From assembly GCA_016191165.1 (NCBI GenBank), contig JACPPF010000024.1, positions 1 through 45,723 of the forward strand: 45,723 nucleotides of DNA. The letters run 5' to 3'. Position 1 is the stretch's first letter. Each line of letters opens with the position of its first letter. The translations under genes were made by a program, and so were the position numbers. This document shows, piece after piece, positions 7,245-16,612 of the stretch. The stretch is from Planctomycetota bacterium. GTDB lineage: Bacteria; Planctomycetota; Planctomycetia; Gemmatales; Gemmataceae. The notes below the pieces were generated by a model. The model saw only the letters and a program-made list of their open reading frames with translations. It was not told the DNA's origin and made no database searches.

Positions 7245-9275
7245 ATGTCGCAACCCAGCCATGCCCATTCGCATAGCCACGAGGCGGGCGATCCTCATAC
7301 GCACGATCACCACCACCACGGCGAGGACGACACGTACTTCATCGACCAGCTCTGCATGGTCGGCCTGTCCGGCGCATTCGGCGCCATCTGTTTGTGCCTG
7401 TGGTTTTGGCAGACGCAGATGTTAAGAAATCTCCTCGCTACCCAGTTTCACATTTACGTCCTGCTCAGCGGTATCGCCCTCACCGTCGTGGCGTTCGCGC
7501 GCGGGTGGGTGCTCTGGCAGCAAACGCGCGATCCATCGTTCCGCAAGCCGCACGAACATTCTCATTCGCACGAACCCGGGCACGATCACCACGACCATGC
7601 CGAACCGGGGCACGTTCACGGGCCAGGCTGCACCCACGACCACCCCCCGGGCGAAACGCACGCTCACACGCATGCGCCACACGAACACCACGTCGGCCAT
7701 GCTCATGCTCATCACGATCACGACGAGGGCGACCACGATCACGGCTGGGCGCCGTGGCGTTATGTTGTCGTCCTTGTTCCGGTCATCCTGTTCTTGCTCG
7801 GCCTGCCCGCGCATCAGATCAGCATCACCAATACCGCGCCGGAGCGCATGCTGAGCAGTTTCATCAGCATCATCTATGAGGCGATGCCGTTCATCGTGCT
7901 CGGCGTCGTGCTTGCCGGTCTTCTGGAGGAATTCGTGCCGCAGCAGGCCATCGCCCGCTTTGTGCCGCGCAACATGATTCTCGCGGTGGGCATCGGCGCC
8001 TTGCTGGGTCTGGTGTTTCCGATGTGCGAGTGCGGCATCATCGTCGTGATGAAACGGCTGCTGCGGAAGGGGCTGCCTCTGGGCGTTTGCATCGCTTACA
8101 TGCTGGCAGGGCCTGTGATCAATGCGGTCGTCATCATGAGCACGTTTGTCGCGTTCAAGAACTACAGCGTCGAGGGGCAGAACGATGTGCTCGGCGGCGT
8201 ATGGATGATGGTCGGCTTCCGTGTCGGCCTGGCGTTTGTCGTCGCGGTCGTCACCGCGCTGGTGGCCGACTGGCAGTGGCGCAAGTACGGCAAACGGCTC
8301 CTGCACCCGAGTGTGCTGCACGGTCTCAAGGATGGGCCCGACGATGCGGCCGAGGAAAAGCGCTCACTGCGCGAACGCATCAACAATATCACCCAGACCG
8401 CGCTGCATGACTTCATCGACATCCTCGCCTTCCTGATCCTCGGCGCCGCCCTGGCGGCCGGAGGCAAAATTCTTATTCAGGAAAGCAACGTCGAGAATTT
8501 CATTCAATCAACGCCCGCCCTGGCGATCCTGATGATGATGGGCATCGCCATCCTCTTCTGCCTGTGCAGCGAGGCGGACGCCTTTGTCGCCGCCAACTTC
8601 CCGCTTTTCTGGCCCGACGGATCGAAGCTCGCGTTTCTCGTGCTGGGGCCGATGCTCGACCTCAAGCTGCTGCTCATGTTCACGCGCGTTTTTCGCCCCC
8701 GGCTCATCTACACCATTGTCATCTGTCTGGTGATACAAGTTTTTTCGTACACGCTGGTCGTGGAGGAATTCTTTGGCAAAAAGCACCCGCCGGAGCGCAC
8801 GCCGTTTTTCATGCCGCCCAACGTCGAGGCCTATTGCCGGGGCGCCGGCATGGGAACGGACCCCTTGACGCAACTGGTGCATTTTGGCGTCGCCCTGCGC
8901 CAGGAAGAATCGAAAAAAGGCGACCCCATTTCCTACAAGGAATTCATGGACATCGCCAACACGCCCGATCAACGTGCGTATTGGAACGGGAAATTCGTCG
9001 AGGTCCGCGGCGAATTCGAGGGAGTTCCAGGAAACAACCACATGTTCAGCCTTGCACGCATTCAATACACCTGCTGCAACGGCGACGCCAAGACGGTTCG
9101 CCGCACCGTCGTCATGCGCGAGCCGACTCCGCCCTACAATCGCGGCGACTGGATTCAGGTCACCGGCAAGATCGCGTTTCACGACACCGGCTCGGGTTCC
9201 TTCACGAGCTATCTGCTTGTCTCCCGGGCCGCCGACATCGTGCCGTGCAATCCCGATCTCACGGTCGTTCAATGA
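7245..9275 (+). CDS. His-rich DUF318-type permease fused to DUF1980-like domain
   Basis: This 676-aa membrane protein has a mosaic layout. Residues 1-30 are His-rich (HSHSHEAGDPHTHDHHHH). Two membrane segments follow, then a very His-rich cytoplasmic or external loop (about 102-165, with repeated H-x-H). The permease domain (about 170-510) carries the family motif FPMCECGIIVVMKRLLRKG and AYMLAGPVINAVVIMSTF. The C-terminal soluble part (about 555-670: FVEVRGEFEGVP...YTCCNGDAKTVRR...GDWIQVTGKI) resembles DUF1980 proteins. In Bacillus and others the permease and the DUF1980 protein are separate neighbouring genes (YcgR/YcgQ), so this looks like a fusion. Binding or export of a divalent metal such as zinc is inferred from the His tracts and from the metal ABC permease upstream. 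Confidence 0.85.
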   Translation: MSQPSHAHSHSHEAGDPHTHDHHHHGEDDTYFIDQLCMVGLSGAFGAICLCLWFWQTQMLRNLLATQFHIYVLLSGIALTVVAFARGWVLWQQTRDPSFRKPHEHSHSHEPGHDHHDHAEPGHVHGPGCTHDHPPGETHAHTHAPHEHHVGHAHAHHDHDEGDHDHGWAPWRYVVVLVPVILFLLGLPAHQISITNTAPERMLSSFISIIYEAMPFIVLGVVLAGLLEEFVPQQAIARFVPRNMILAVGIGALLGLVFPMCECGIIVVMKRLLRKGLPLGVCIAYMLAGPVINAVVIMSTFVAFKNYSVEGQNDVLGGVWMMVGFRVGLAFVVAVVTALVADWQWRKYGKRLLHPSVLHGLKDGPDDAAEEKRSLRERINNITQTALHDFIDILAFLILGAALAAGGKILIQESNVENFIQSTPALAILMMMGIAILFCLCSEADAFVAANFPLFWPDGSKLAFLVLGPMLDLKLLLMFTRVFRPRLIYTIVICLVIQVFSYTLVVEEFFGKKHPPERTPFFMPPNVEAYCRGAGMGTDPLTQLVHFGVALRQEESKKGDPISYKEFMDIANTPDQRAYWNGKFVEVRGEFEGVPGNNHMFSLARIQYTCCNGDAKTVRRTVVMREPTPPYNRGDWIQVTGKIAFHDTGSGSFTSYLLVSRAADIVPCNPDLTVVQ

Positions 9276-9397
9276 TTCGGCCGGCGACTCTCCCACATGG
9301 ATTCTCGATTTTCGCGAATTCCCGGTTGCTTTCAACCCCTCCTACCGGGCATAATAAACGATAGCTGATTTTCTGGCCATCCCCGCGAGGTCTCCCG

Positions 9398-10585
9398 ATG
9401 AAACCGCTTCGTCGCTTCTTCCTTGTTTTCGCCGTCGCCTGTCTTTTGAGCGTCGTCTTGACGGCGCAAGCCGCGAGTTGCCCGTTCTGCGAAGGCAGCC
9501 TGAGTGAAACCCTGGTGCTGCAAATTGACTCTGCGCAGATGGTGTTCTTCGGGCATTTTGAAAAAGCTCGCCGCACCAACACCGGGCTCGAACAGGGGGA
9601 GAGCGACTTCGTCATCGAACGCGTGTACAAGGACCACGAATCGGTCAAGGGGCTGAAACGCATCACCATCCCCAAGTACATCACCGATTCCAAATCGAAA
9701 TGGCTCCTCTTCGGCGAATTCTACAAGGGCAAGTTCGACGCCAACAAAGGAACCCAGGTGACCCACGACAGCGAGATGATCCGCTATGTCGAGGGCATCA
9801 TCAAGCTCAAAAGCAAGTCGCAGCCCGAACGGCTGCGCTACGCCTTCGATTTCCTCAACAGCCCGGAGCTGGAAGTCTCGATGGACGCCTACCGCGAGTT
9901 CCATCGGGCCGATTACCGCGACTACAAGGAGATGGCCAGGAAGCTGCCGCCCGACACGATTGCCGGCTGGCTGCAAGACCCTAAGACGCCTTCCTATCGC
10001 TACGGACTTTACGCATCGCTGCTGGGCCATTGCGGCAAGGCGCCGCACGCCAAGCTACTGATGGAAATGATCGAGGACCCGGAAAAACGCCGCGGTTCCG
10101 GCCTGCACGGGCTGATGTCGGCCTACATGATGCTCGAGCCGAAAAAGGGCTGGACCTACGTCAAGGACCTGGTACAGTCCGCCGACAAGCCGTTCCTGAT
10201 TCGCTACGCCGGCTTGCAGACGATTCGCTTCATTCGCGAATATCGACTCGACCTCTTGAACCCCAAGGACGAGAAGGCGGCCCAGAACGAAATCGTCAAG
10301 GGCGTCGCCGGGATCATGAAGATACCCGACATGGCTGATTTCGCGATCGAGGACATGCGCAAGTGGAAGCGCTGGGAGTATTGCGACCAGATTCTCGGTA
10401 TGTTTGGCCAGAAGGGGTTCAGTTCATCGGTCATTCGCAAGTCGATCCTGCGTTATGCCCTACAATGCGACACTCCGGCGGCGCGCGCATTTTGCAAGGC
10501 GCAGCGGTTGCGCGACCAGGAGTGGTTCGACGAGGTCCGCGAGCTTCTGGAACTGGAATCACCGAGCGCGACGACAAAGAAGTAG
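9398..10585 (+). CDS. Secreted helical-repeat protein with N-terminal CxxC
   Basis: I do not recognise a named family. The 395-aa product starts with a signal peptide (MKPLRRFFLVFAVACLLSV, cleavage probably after AQAAS or nearby), followed at once by CPFCEGS. A beta-rich stretch (VFFGHFEKARR...FVIERVYKDHESVKG) resembles the short domain that in other secreted proteins precedes a carboxypeptidase-like or NTR-like fold, but I cannot assign it. The remaining two thirds are helical with spaced motifs (YASLLGHCGKAPHAKLLMEMI, AYMMLEPKKGWTYVKDL) suggestive of HEAT-like repeats. The gene downstream encodes a clear paralog with the same layout, including KWKRWE. Function is unknown; the location is probably periplasmic or paryphoplasmic. 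Confidence 0.8.
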   Translation: MKPLRRFFLVFAVACLLSVVLTAQAASCPFCEGSLSETLVLQIDSAQMVFFGHFEKARRTNTGLEQGESDFVIERVYKDHESVKGLKRITIPKYITDSKSKWLLFGEFYKGKFDANKGTQVTHDSEMIRYVEGIIKLKSKSQPERLRYAFDFLNSPELEVSMDAYREFHRADYRDYKEMARKLPPDTIAGWLQDPKTPSYRYGLYASLLGHCGKAPHAKLLMEMIEDPEKRRGSGLHGLMSAYMMLEPKKGWTYVKDLVQSADKPFLIRYAGLQTIRFIREYRLDLLNPKDEKAAQNEIVKGVAGIMKIPDMADFAIEDMRKWKRWEYCDQILGMFGQKGFSSSVIRKSILRYALQCDTPAARAFCKAQRLRDQEWFDEVRELLELESPSATTKK

Positions 10586-10682
10586 CCGCTTGCGGCTTGG
10601 CGTTCGCGGGATGCCTTGCGTTCGCGCGGCGTCATTTCGAACGTTCCGCCGTAAGCGGCGTCCACCACGGAATGGAGTCTGC

Positions 10683-11813
10683 ATGATGCGAATACTCACC
10701 GCCTTTTTGTCCCTTGTCGCCGTCCTCCCGGCCCCTGCCCTGGCGTGCAGCCTGTGTGGCAGTTCGCTGGCGCGCAGCACGTCGCTGGTTTTCGAATACA
10801 GCCAATCGACCGTGGTGATCTACGGCACGCTGGCCAATCCGCGCTTCGTCGGCAACCCCGGGCTTGGCCGCGGCACCACCGAGTTTCACATCAAGCGCGT
10901 CATCAAGGGGGATGCCGCCTTTTCCAGGAAGAACCCGCTGACCCTGTCGCGCTACCTTCCGGTGCTGGACCCGAAGGCGCCGCCCACGTATGTCATGTTC
11001 ATTCGCGATCCCAAAAAAAACCTCGAACCGCACTGGGGCAAGGAAATCACTTCGCCGGCTGTGCTCGACTTCGTCGCCCGGCTCGATCGCCTGCGCGATG
11101 AACCAGAGCAAATGTTGCTCACGGCGGCCAAGGCGTTCGATCACGCTGATTCGGATATCGCGGACGAGGCGTTCTTGCTGTTCGCGAAGGCCGACGACAA
11201 GTTGATCACGAAGGTCGCCCCGAAGCTATCGCCCGGGAATCTTCGCAAGCTCGTCAAGGACCGCGACCTCGCCCCGGAACGGATGAGCATGTTCGCGTAT
11301 CTTCTGGGCGCGTGCGGCAACGCGGATGACGCCGAGTTGTTGCGCTCGCTGCTCAAGAACCCGCCGGCGAGGTTTTACAAGTCGTTTGAAGGAATTCTCG
11401 CCGGCTACATCACCATGCGCCCGAAGGAAGGCTGGACCGCCGCGCGGGGGATGTTGTCGAACCCGAAGGAATCGTTTCTTTTGCGATACGCAACCTTGCG
11501 CACGATGCGCTTTTTCTACAACGCCAGCCCGAAAGAAAATGAAGCCCAGGTTCTGGATGGCTTGAACCTGGCGCTCGGACAGACCGACCTTGCCGACATT
11601 GCGATTCAAGATTTGCGAAAATGGAAGCGCTGGGAGCACACAAAGAAAATTATCGCGGCCTGGGATCAGAAGGATTTTCAAACGCCCATCATCCAGCAGA
11701 ACATCATCCGCTACGCGCTGGCGTGCCCGTTGCCCGAAGCGAAGACGGTGGTGGCACGAGCCCGGCGCCAGGATCCGGAACTGGTGCGCGATCTGGAGCA
11801 GGAACTGAAGTAA
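10683..11813 (+). CDS. Secreted helical-repeat protein, tandem paralog
   Basis: This 376-aa protein is the paralog of the product encoded just upstream. It has a signal peptide (MMRILTAFLSLVAVLPAPALA), then CSLCGSS in the position of the neighbour's CPFCEGS. Matching landmarks include TTEFHIKRVIKGD, YLLGACGNADDAELLRSLL, AGYITMRPKEGWTAARGML, FLLRYATLRTMRFF and DLRKWKRWEHTKKI. The ORF is open upstream to 10404, but the start at 10683 is set by the signal peptide. Gene duplication is evident; the two probably act together or on related partners. No catalytic motif is visible apart from the CxxC. The function is unknown. Confidence 0.82.
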   Translation: MMRILTAFLSLVAVLPAPALACSLCGSSLARSTSLVFEYSQSTVVIYGTLANPRFVGNPGLGRGTTEFHIKRVIKGDAAFSRKNPLTLSRYLPVLDPKAPPTYVMFIRDPKKNLEPHWGKEITSPAVLDFVARLDRLRDEPEQMLLTAAKAFDHADSDIADEAFLLFAKADDKLITKVAPKLSPGNLRKLVKDRDLAPERMSMFAYLLGACGNADDAELLRSLLKNPPARFYKSFEGILAGYITMRPKEGWTAARGMLSNPKESFLLRYATLRTMRFFYNASPKENEAQVLDGLNLALGQTDLADIAIQDLRKWKRWEHTKKIIAAWDQKDFQTPIIQQNIIRYALACPLPEAKTVVARARRQDPELVRDLEQELK

Positions 11814-11874
11814 TTCTAGCCGATTCGTTTCGCGCCCGTAAAGCAGCGCGCGGGCGCTAAACGAAGAATCCACA

Positions 11875-13113
11875 TCACGCCCGACGTAACACATCCACTG
11901 CCGCAAACTGCTGACCCAGAACCGGCCGGCTGGGCACGCCGAGCCATTGATCGAGAACTGTCGCGTAGACCTGACGGAAGTCGGTGCTGAACGGCAGATT
12001 TCCCTGTTGCAGATTCACGAGACTGGGATGGGCGTTGACGATGCCGGAGCGCACCCGGCCGCCGATCAGAAACATCGGCGCGCCGGAGCCGTGATCGGTG
12101 CCGCGGCTGCCATTTTCGTGAGCGCGGCGGCCGAATTCGGAGAAGACCATGACGAGCACGCGGTTGCCCTGCCCGCGCGCGGCCAGATCGCGGTAGAAGG
12201 CGGTGATCGAGCTGGACACGTCTCCGACGAGGGCGGCATGCGCGGGAAGCTGGGCGGCGTGCGTGTCGAACCCGTCCTGCGTGACATAAAAGAGTCGGGC
12301 GCCCAGCCCGGCGTCAATGAGTTGCGCCGCCAGTTTCAGGTGATTGCCAAGGGCCGACTGCGGATAAGGCACGCGCGGTTGATACTCGCGGCCCAGGCTC
12401 GCCAGGCGCTGACTGCTGTCGTAGGTTTGCACGGCGGTGCGCTGAACGAAATCGAGCAGAGTCGGCTGCGGGTTGCCCGGGCGCGAAACGCTGTTCAAAA
12501 GATCGCGTTGCTGGCGGCGATCTCCGGCGCTGGACGCTTGCAAACGAAGCTGGAAGTCATCGAGCGACGCGATGGACGGGACGCGGGCGGGCGCCCCGGT
12601 CAGCGCGAGCGGCGCCGCCTCGTTCGCGTTGGCCAGGTGGAACGATGACGCCGCCGGGATGTGCCGCAGCGCCTTGCCGATCCAACCTTCGTTCAACACG
12701 TCGGCCATGCTGGCGGCGTGCCAGATGTCCATCGAACGAAAATGCGACTGGCTCGGATTCGGATAGCCCACGCCCTGCAAGATGCAAAGCGCGTTGTCTT
12801 GCAGAAGTGAGTTGAACCCGGTCATTGCCGGATGCAAACCAACCGTATCGTTGACGCGTAGAAAATTCTGGATGCGCAGCGTTGGCCGCAACCGCGCGTA
12901 GTTCGGATCGGAATGCGGGATGACGGTGTTTAATCCGTCATTGCCGCCCGTGAGTTGCACGACAACGAGGATGGTGTCGCGAGCACCGGGACGCTGGGCT
13001 TGCGGCGTCTGGGCCACGGCGCGGCCAAGGAAGTTCGGGATGGCGCCGGTCAAGGCGACCATGCTCGAACCGGTGAGCGAAAAACGAAAGAAGTCACGGC
13101 GGGTGGTTTGCAT
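11875..13113 (-). CDS. DUF1501 family protein, Tat-type signal
   Basis: This 412-aa member of the DUF1501 family belongs to the alkaline phosphatase/sulfatase-like superfamily and is common in planctomycetes. The N-terminus has a twin-arginine signal (TTRRDFFRFSLTG), implying export in a folded state. Typical family features are VVVQLTGGNDGLNTVIPHSDPNYARLRP, LHPAMTGFNSLLQDNALCILQGVGYPNPSQSHFRSMDIWHAA, and near the C-terminus VFSEFGRRAHENGSRGTDHGSGAPMFLIG. The ATG at 13113 is set by the signal peptide; the longer ORF runs into a hairpin. It is the last gene of an apparent operon, with DUF1800 80 bp upstream. DUF1501 and DUF1800 are very often adjacent, but their biochemical role is not established. 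Confidence 0.93.
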   Translation of the reverse strand: MQTTRRDFFRFSLTGSSMVALTGAIPNFLGRAVAQTPQAQRPGARDTILVVVQLTGGNDGLNTVIPHSDPNYARLRPTLRIQNFLRVNDTVGLHPAMTGFNSLLQDNALCILQGVGYPNPSQSHFRSMDIWHAASMADVLNEGWIGKALRHIPAASSFHLANANEAAPLALTGAPARVPSIASLDDFQLRLQASSAGDRRQQRDLLNSVSRPGNPQPTLLDFVQRTAVQTYDSSQRLASLGREYQPRVPYPQSALGNHLKLAAQLIDAGLGARLFYVTQDGFDTHAAQLPAHAALVGDVSSSITAFYRDLAARGQGNRVLVMVFSEFGRRAHENGSRGTDHGSGAPMFLIGGRVRSGIVNAHPSLVNLQQGNLPFSTDFRQVYATVLDQWLGVPSRPVLGQQFAAVDVLRRA

Positions 13114-13128
13114 CAGAAATTCTCCCGA

Positions 13129-13194
13129 GTTTAGCCGCTCGCCTTGGGCGAGCGTTTTTTTTTGAGCGCGCTCGCCCAGGGCGAGCGGCCAAAC
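13129..13194. repeat. GTTTAGCCGCTCGC inverted repeat between DUF1800 and DUF1501
   Basis: GTTTAGCCGCTCGCC..GGGCGAGCG at the left and CGCTCGCCC..GGGCGAGCGGCCAAAC at the right form a long hairpin with a T-rich loop. The right end abuts the DUF1800 stop codon. It belongs to the gene-end hairpins carrying a (G)TTTAGC/GCTAAAC edge. Within an operon it could limit read-through or stabilise mRNA. Confidence 0.6.
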
Positions 13195-14645
13195 TAATCC
13201 AGCTGACACTCCGGCAGACATAATACCAGGTGGCCGAGCGTGCGCATACGATGATTTGCCGCGTCGTCCGCAGTCCAATAGACCGGATACGCTTGCCGTT
13301 CGGCGCTGGCGGCATAGTCGAGCAGGCGCGTGCGCGAGGCCGCGGGCACATCGCCTTGCAGAAACACGCGCAAGAGGAAATCAACTCTTTGAGCATTCGT
13401 ATTTGCGTTGTGGCGACGCAATAAGGCGGCGGGATCCAGCCGGCGGCCGAAACGCACGTCGGTGGTGGAGGTCAGCGCCAGTGCGAGGTTCTGGCGGAGC
13501 AGGAAGGTCTGCCCATTGAGCCAGGCTCGTCCGCCTTCCCAACCCGCGACGGACGGCGGATAGAACAACCGCTGGCCCAAGCCTTCGAGAACGCGGGCCA
13601 GTTCAACCGTGCCGAGCCCCCCCTGCCCTGCCCCGGCGGCGCGATGTGCTTCGAGCCCACGCGCGATGCCCAGTACGAAATCGACCGGCGCTTTGATCTT
13701 GGTACGATAGGCGTGCGCCGAGAAGAAAAGATTCGACCGTAAGACGCGTTCGACCAGCGCGCCGAAGTCATAATTGCGGCGAAACTCCGTCGCAAGGGGT
13801 TCAAGCAGCGCGGGGGTCGCGTCCAGGGAATCGCTCACCAAGAAACGGAATAGCTTGCGCGCGATGAAATAGGGCGCCGATTCCTGTTCGAGGCAGATAC
13901 GCACAACATCATCCGGGCGCCAGCGGCCGCGCTGGCCTAGTACGTTTTTCTCCGACCCGTCGTGATCGCTTTCGCGGAACACTCCTCGGCCGTCCACGAT
14001 GCGCAATCCCGTGAAGGCGCGCGCGGCCTGGCGGATGTCGTCCTCGGTGTAGTTGCGCTGCCCCGGCCGCCGGGCGTTGGTGACGCCGAGGCTGAAGAGT
14101 TCCATGAGTTCGCGCGCGTAGTTCTCGTTGGGCTGATTGCGCTGGCTTTGAATGGTGTCGAGCCAGACCATCATGGCCGGGTCGCGCGACATCTCGGTCA
14201 GCAGCGTGCGGAAATTGCCCTGGGCATGGCGGCGCATCAGTTCGTATTGGCCCAGCATGTAGCCGACGTTGCGGACCTTGATATTGCTGGTCGCAAAATG
14301 ATTGTGCCAAAAGAGCGTCAACTTTTCGCGCAATGGATGCGCGCTGTAGAGCATCCGGTAAAGCCAGAGCGCGGACAGCTGGTCGCCAACGTTGGCATCG
14401 GCGAGGCTGCGCGACATCGTGGTCCAGAGTTCATCGCCCTGGGCATCGGCCCGGCCCTGCAAAAGCGCGGTGACGCTGCGCTCGGGACCTTCGCGCACGG
14501 CGGCTTGCAATTCCGCCGACGTGGCGCCGAACGCCGCCCGGCGAAACAGATGGCCGGCCTTCTTCAGGTCCCACGGCGCCGCATCGCTTGGGCGATAACG
14601 ATCCCAGGCCCAGCGCGGGTCGATCGGCTGTTGATTCTGCGGCAT
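13194..14645 (-). CDS. DUF1800 family protein
   Basis: This 483-aa DUF1800 protein (also annotated PD40-associated or 'DUF1800 domain-containing') is typical of planctomycetes and usually sits beside DUF1501. The conserved N-terminal motif is KKAGHLFRRAAFGATSAEL. Further landmarks are REKLTLFWHNHFATSNIKV, NENYARELMELFSLGV, YTEDDIRQAARAFTGLRI and YPPSVAGWEGGRAWLN, all characteristic of the family. No signal peptide is visible. The ATG at 14645 is favoured over the TTG at 14651 because GAGGGA lies six bases upstream of it. It is the middle gene of the minus-strand operon, 32 bp after the DUF3352-like gene. The biochemical function of the family is not known. Confidence 0.93.
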   Translation of the reverse strand: MPQNQQPIDPRWAWDRYRPSDAAPWDLKKAGHLFRRAAFGATSAELQAAVREGPERSVTALLQGRADAQGDELWTTMSRSLADANVGDQLSALWLYRMLYSAHPLREKLTLFWHNHFATSNIKVRNVGYMLGQYELMRRHAQGNFRTLLTEMSRDPAMMVWLDTIQSQRNQPNENYARELMELFSLGVTNARRPGQRNYTEDDIRQAARAFTGLRIVDGRGVFRESDHDGSEKNVLGQRGRWRPDDVVRICLEQESAPYFIARKLFRFLVSDSLDATPALLEPLATEFRRNYDFGALVERVLRSNLFFSAHAYRTKIKAPVDFVLGIARGLEAHRAAGAGQGGLGTVELARVLEGLGQRLFYPPSVAGWEGGRAWLNGQTFLLRQNLALALTSTTDVRFGRRLDPAALLRRHNANTNAQRVDFLLRVFLQGDVPAASRTRLLDYAASAERQAYPVYWTADDAANHRMRTLGHLVLCLPECQLD

Positions 14646-14677
14646 GTTCAATCCCTCGTTTTACCACGGAGGTCGCG

Positions 14678-16405
14678 CTACTTGTTCGTTGGGCGCCAGA
14701 TGATGTCCTGCCGAAAGTCATTGGGCCCGTATCGGGTTTCGAGGCTCAAGGTTCCGAGTTGTTCGACCCAGTTGAGGATTGTCTGCAACTCCGCCTTGGC
14801 GGTTTTGGGCGGCAAGGCCTGGGCGAGGATCAACTGCGTCAGGGCCGCATCCTGGTTGCCCCGGAGAATCTCCACCAGGCCCGATGCGTATAGTTTGGTT
14901 CGCATCGATGCCGGGCTAGCCTTCACCTTGGCCTCCGCCTGCAAGGCGTCAACCAGATCGCGCGCCAGCTCCGCCGTCGCGCTGATCACGAAGGAGTTGC
15001 CGACCTTGACATAGCTCGGGCTGAAGTTGAAGCGAATCTTGTCCGGGTCGCCGGTGACATTCTTGGTTTCCGAGAAGTAGTAGGAAACCATCTCGCAGTC
15101 CTTGTAAGTGGTTTCTTTGAGTCGGAGGCCGAATTGAAAGGTTGCCACCAGAGCGCCGGAGCGGAGGACCGAGTTCATGTCCTTGGCAAACGACGGATCG
15201 CGCATGTTGACGACCAGGGCGAACGCTGGAAAGGGCGTTCCGGGCCTGGTCTTGTAGGGGCGTTCCTTTTGCTGGGCGAACACAACGCGCTGCTGAGCCC
15301 CCATGGCCTGGAACAACTTTGAGAGCTTGATGCCCCCCAACAACTTGGCGATGTTCCGTTCACCGTCGTCGAGCCCCTTGGCGTTTTTTTCACCAAGGAT
15401 GGCGACGCGCTTTTCGTAGAAATGGCCAAGGTCGAGGAAAAAGCTCGTGCTTCCCAGAACGCGCGGCACCGTCAAGGGAGGCAACGTGCCGCGGCCGTCG
15501 AGCGGAAGCATCATGTGTTTCAGCGGCGCCATCGTCTTCGAGCCAACCGGCATCGTGGCGCTGAGGCGGAATGTGCCCTTGTCCTCGACCAGCGACGCGG
15601 CGATGTACGGCGTGCGGCGCAACTGGTCCGCCAGACCCCCGAAGAGCAACATTTGGAGGGGGTCGATCCCGGCCGCGCTCAGGCCGTTCTTGAAGCCGTC
15701 GTTTTTCCGCAGTTCCGCGACGTGCAGCCAGGTCCAGGCCAGCTTTTTCGCGGGGGCCATTTTGTAGGCAGCGACAAAGCTGGGGAGTTGAAGGATGCTC
15801 GTCTTGGCGTCTTTCTTCGCGGTGAAGTCGAGGATAGGTTTGAGGGCCTTCGATTCGTTGGATACCAGCAAGGCGCCATCAACGATGGCGAAGGTGAGCT
15901 TGGGGCCGATCTGGCCCACGTCGAAACCCTGGTATTTCGAGCGTTTGAGTTTGTCCTTGGATTCCTGGCGATCGAGTTCCTTTTGCAGGACATCGAGTCC
16001 AACGTCGAGAAAACGGCGCAATTTGGATTCATCCCTTGACTGAACAATCAGGACCACCCCCTTGGGCGGCGTCAGGCGCGCTGCTAACACGACGCCGCCG
16101 GAGCTGATATCGTCGAGGATTTCGTAGCGGTCCTGGCCCAGCGTCTTTTCAAAGTAGGTGAGCAGTTGATAGAGTTGCTGAAACGTCGTCGTGTCGTAGT
16201 ATTCACGAATGCCGGCCAGCTTTTGGACTTGCTGAAAAAGGTGGTGCTTCTCGACCAGGTCCACGAGCGCGCGCGGGCGGTCGAGTTTCACGACCCACTC
16301 GACATTCCCCGGCACGAAGCGCAGCGGATCCTTGGCCGTTTGCGCCCACGTGGGAGCGGCAGATAGAAGGAGCAGAGAGAGGATTCCCGTCCATCGTCGC
16401 AACAT
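14678..16405 (-). CDS. Secreted DUF3352-like protein
   Basis: This 575-aa exported protein has a signal peptide (MLRRWTGILSLLLLSAAPTWAQ) and mature sequence starting TAKDPLRFVPGNVEWVVKLDRPRALVDLV. The architecture resembles DUF3352-type proteins of planctomycetes and cyanobacteria: a first module with (VVLAARL...VVLIVQSRDES) followed by a long helical/beta duplicated region with TFRLSATMPVGS and FALVVNMRDPSFAKDM. I cannot assign an enzymatic role and see no catalytic motif. The start at 16405 is chosen from the signal peptide; the ORF is open to 16450. It is the first gene of the DUF3352-like/DUF1800/DUF1501 operon and is transcribed divergently from the TANGO2-family gene. Confidence 0.75.
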   Translation of the reverse strand: MLRRWTGILSLLLLSAAPTWAQTAKDPLRFVPGNVEWVVKLDRPRALVDLVEKHHLFQQVQKLAGIREYYDTTTFQQLYQLLTYFEKTLGQDRYEILDDISSGGVVLAARLTPPKGVVLIVQSRDESKLRRFLDVGLDVLQKELDRQESKDKLKRSKYQGFDVGQIGPKLTFAIVDGALLVSNESKALKPILDFTAKKDAKTSILQLPSFVAAYKMAPAKKLAWTWLHVAELRKNDGFKNGLSAAGIDPLQMLLFGGLADQLRRTPYIAASLVEDKGTFRLSATMPVGSKTMAPLKHMMLPLDGRGTLPPLTVPRVLGSTSFFLDLGHFYEKRVAILGEKNAKGLDDGERNIAKLLGGIKLSKLFQAMGAQQRVVFAQQKERPYKTRPGTPFPAFALVVNMRDPSFAKDMNSVLRSGALVATFQFGLRLKETTYKDCEMVSYYFSETKNVTGDPDKIRFNFSPSYVKVGNSFVISATAELARDLVDALQAEAKVKASPASMRTKLYASGLVEILRGNQDAALTQLILAQALPPKTAKAELQTILNWVEQLGTLSLETRYGPNDFRQDIIWRPTNK

Positions 16406-16612
16406 GGCTTTCCCCGAATTACGCGAATGGGGTCGATTGTTGCTGGTCAATACTACCAGAACGCAAGGGAAGTTTCAGAAAAAGCCCGTCTCGCGACAAA
16501 GTTTAGCAGCGACGCGAAGGGGAGCGCGGCTCGCGAGGATACTTGTGCCCACCTCGTCGTCCGCGCTCCCCATCGGGTCGCGCCAAATGTTCGATGGTAC
16601 AATAACAGAGCC

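Noticed and set aside
13962-15014. 350-aa plus-strand ORF over DUF1800
   Set aside because: Antisense shadow crossing the boundary of two well-supported minus-strand genes.
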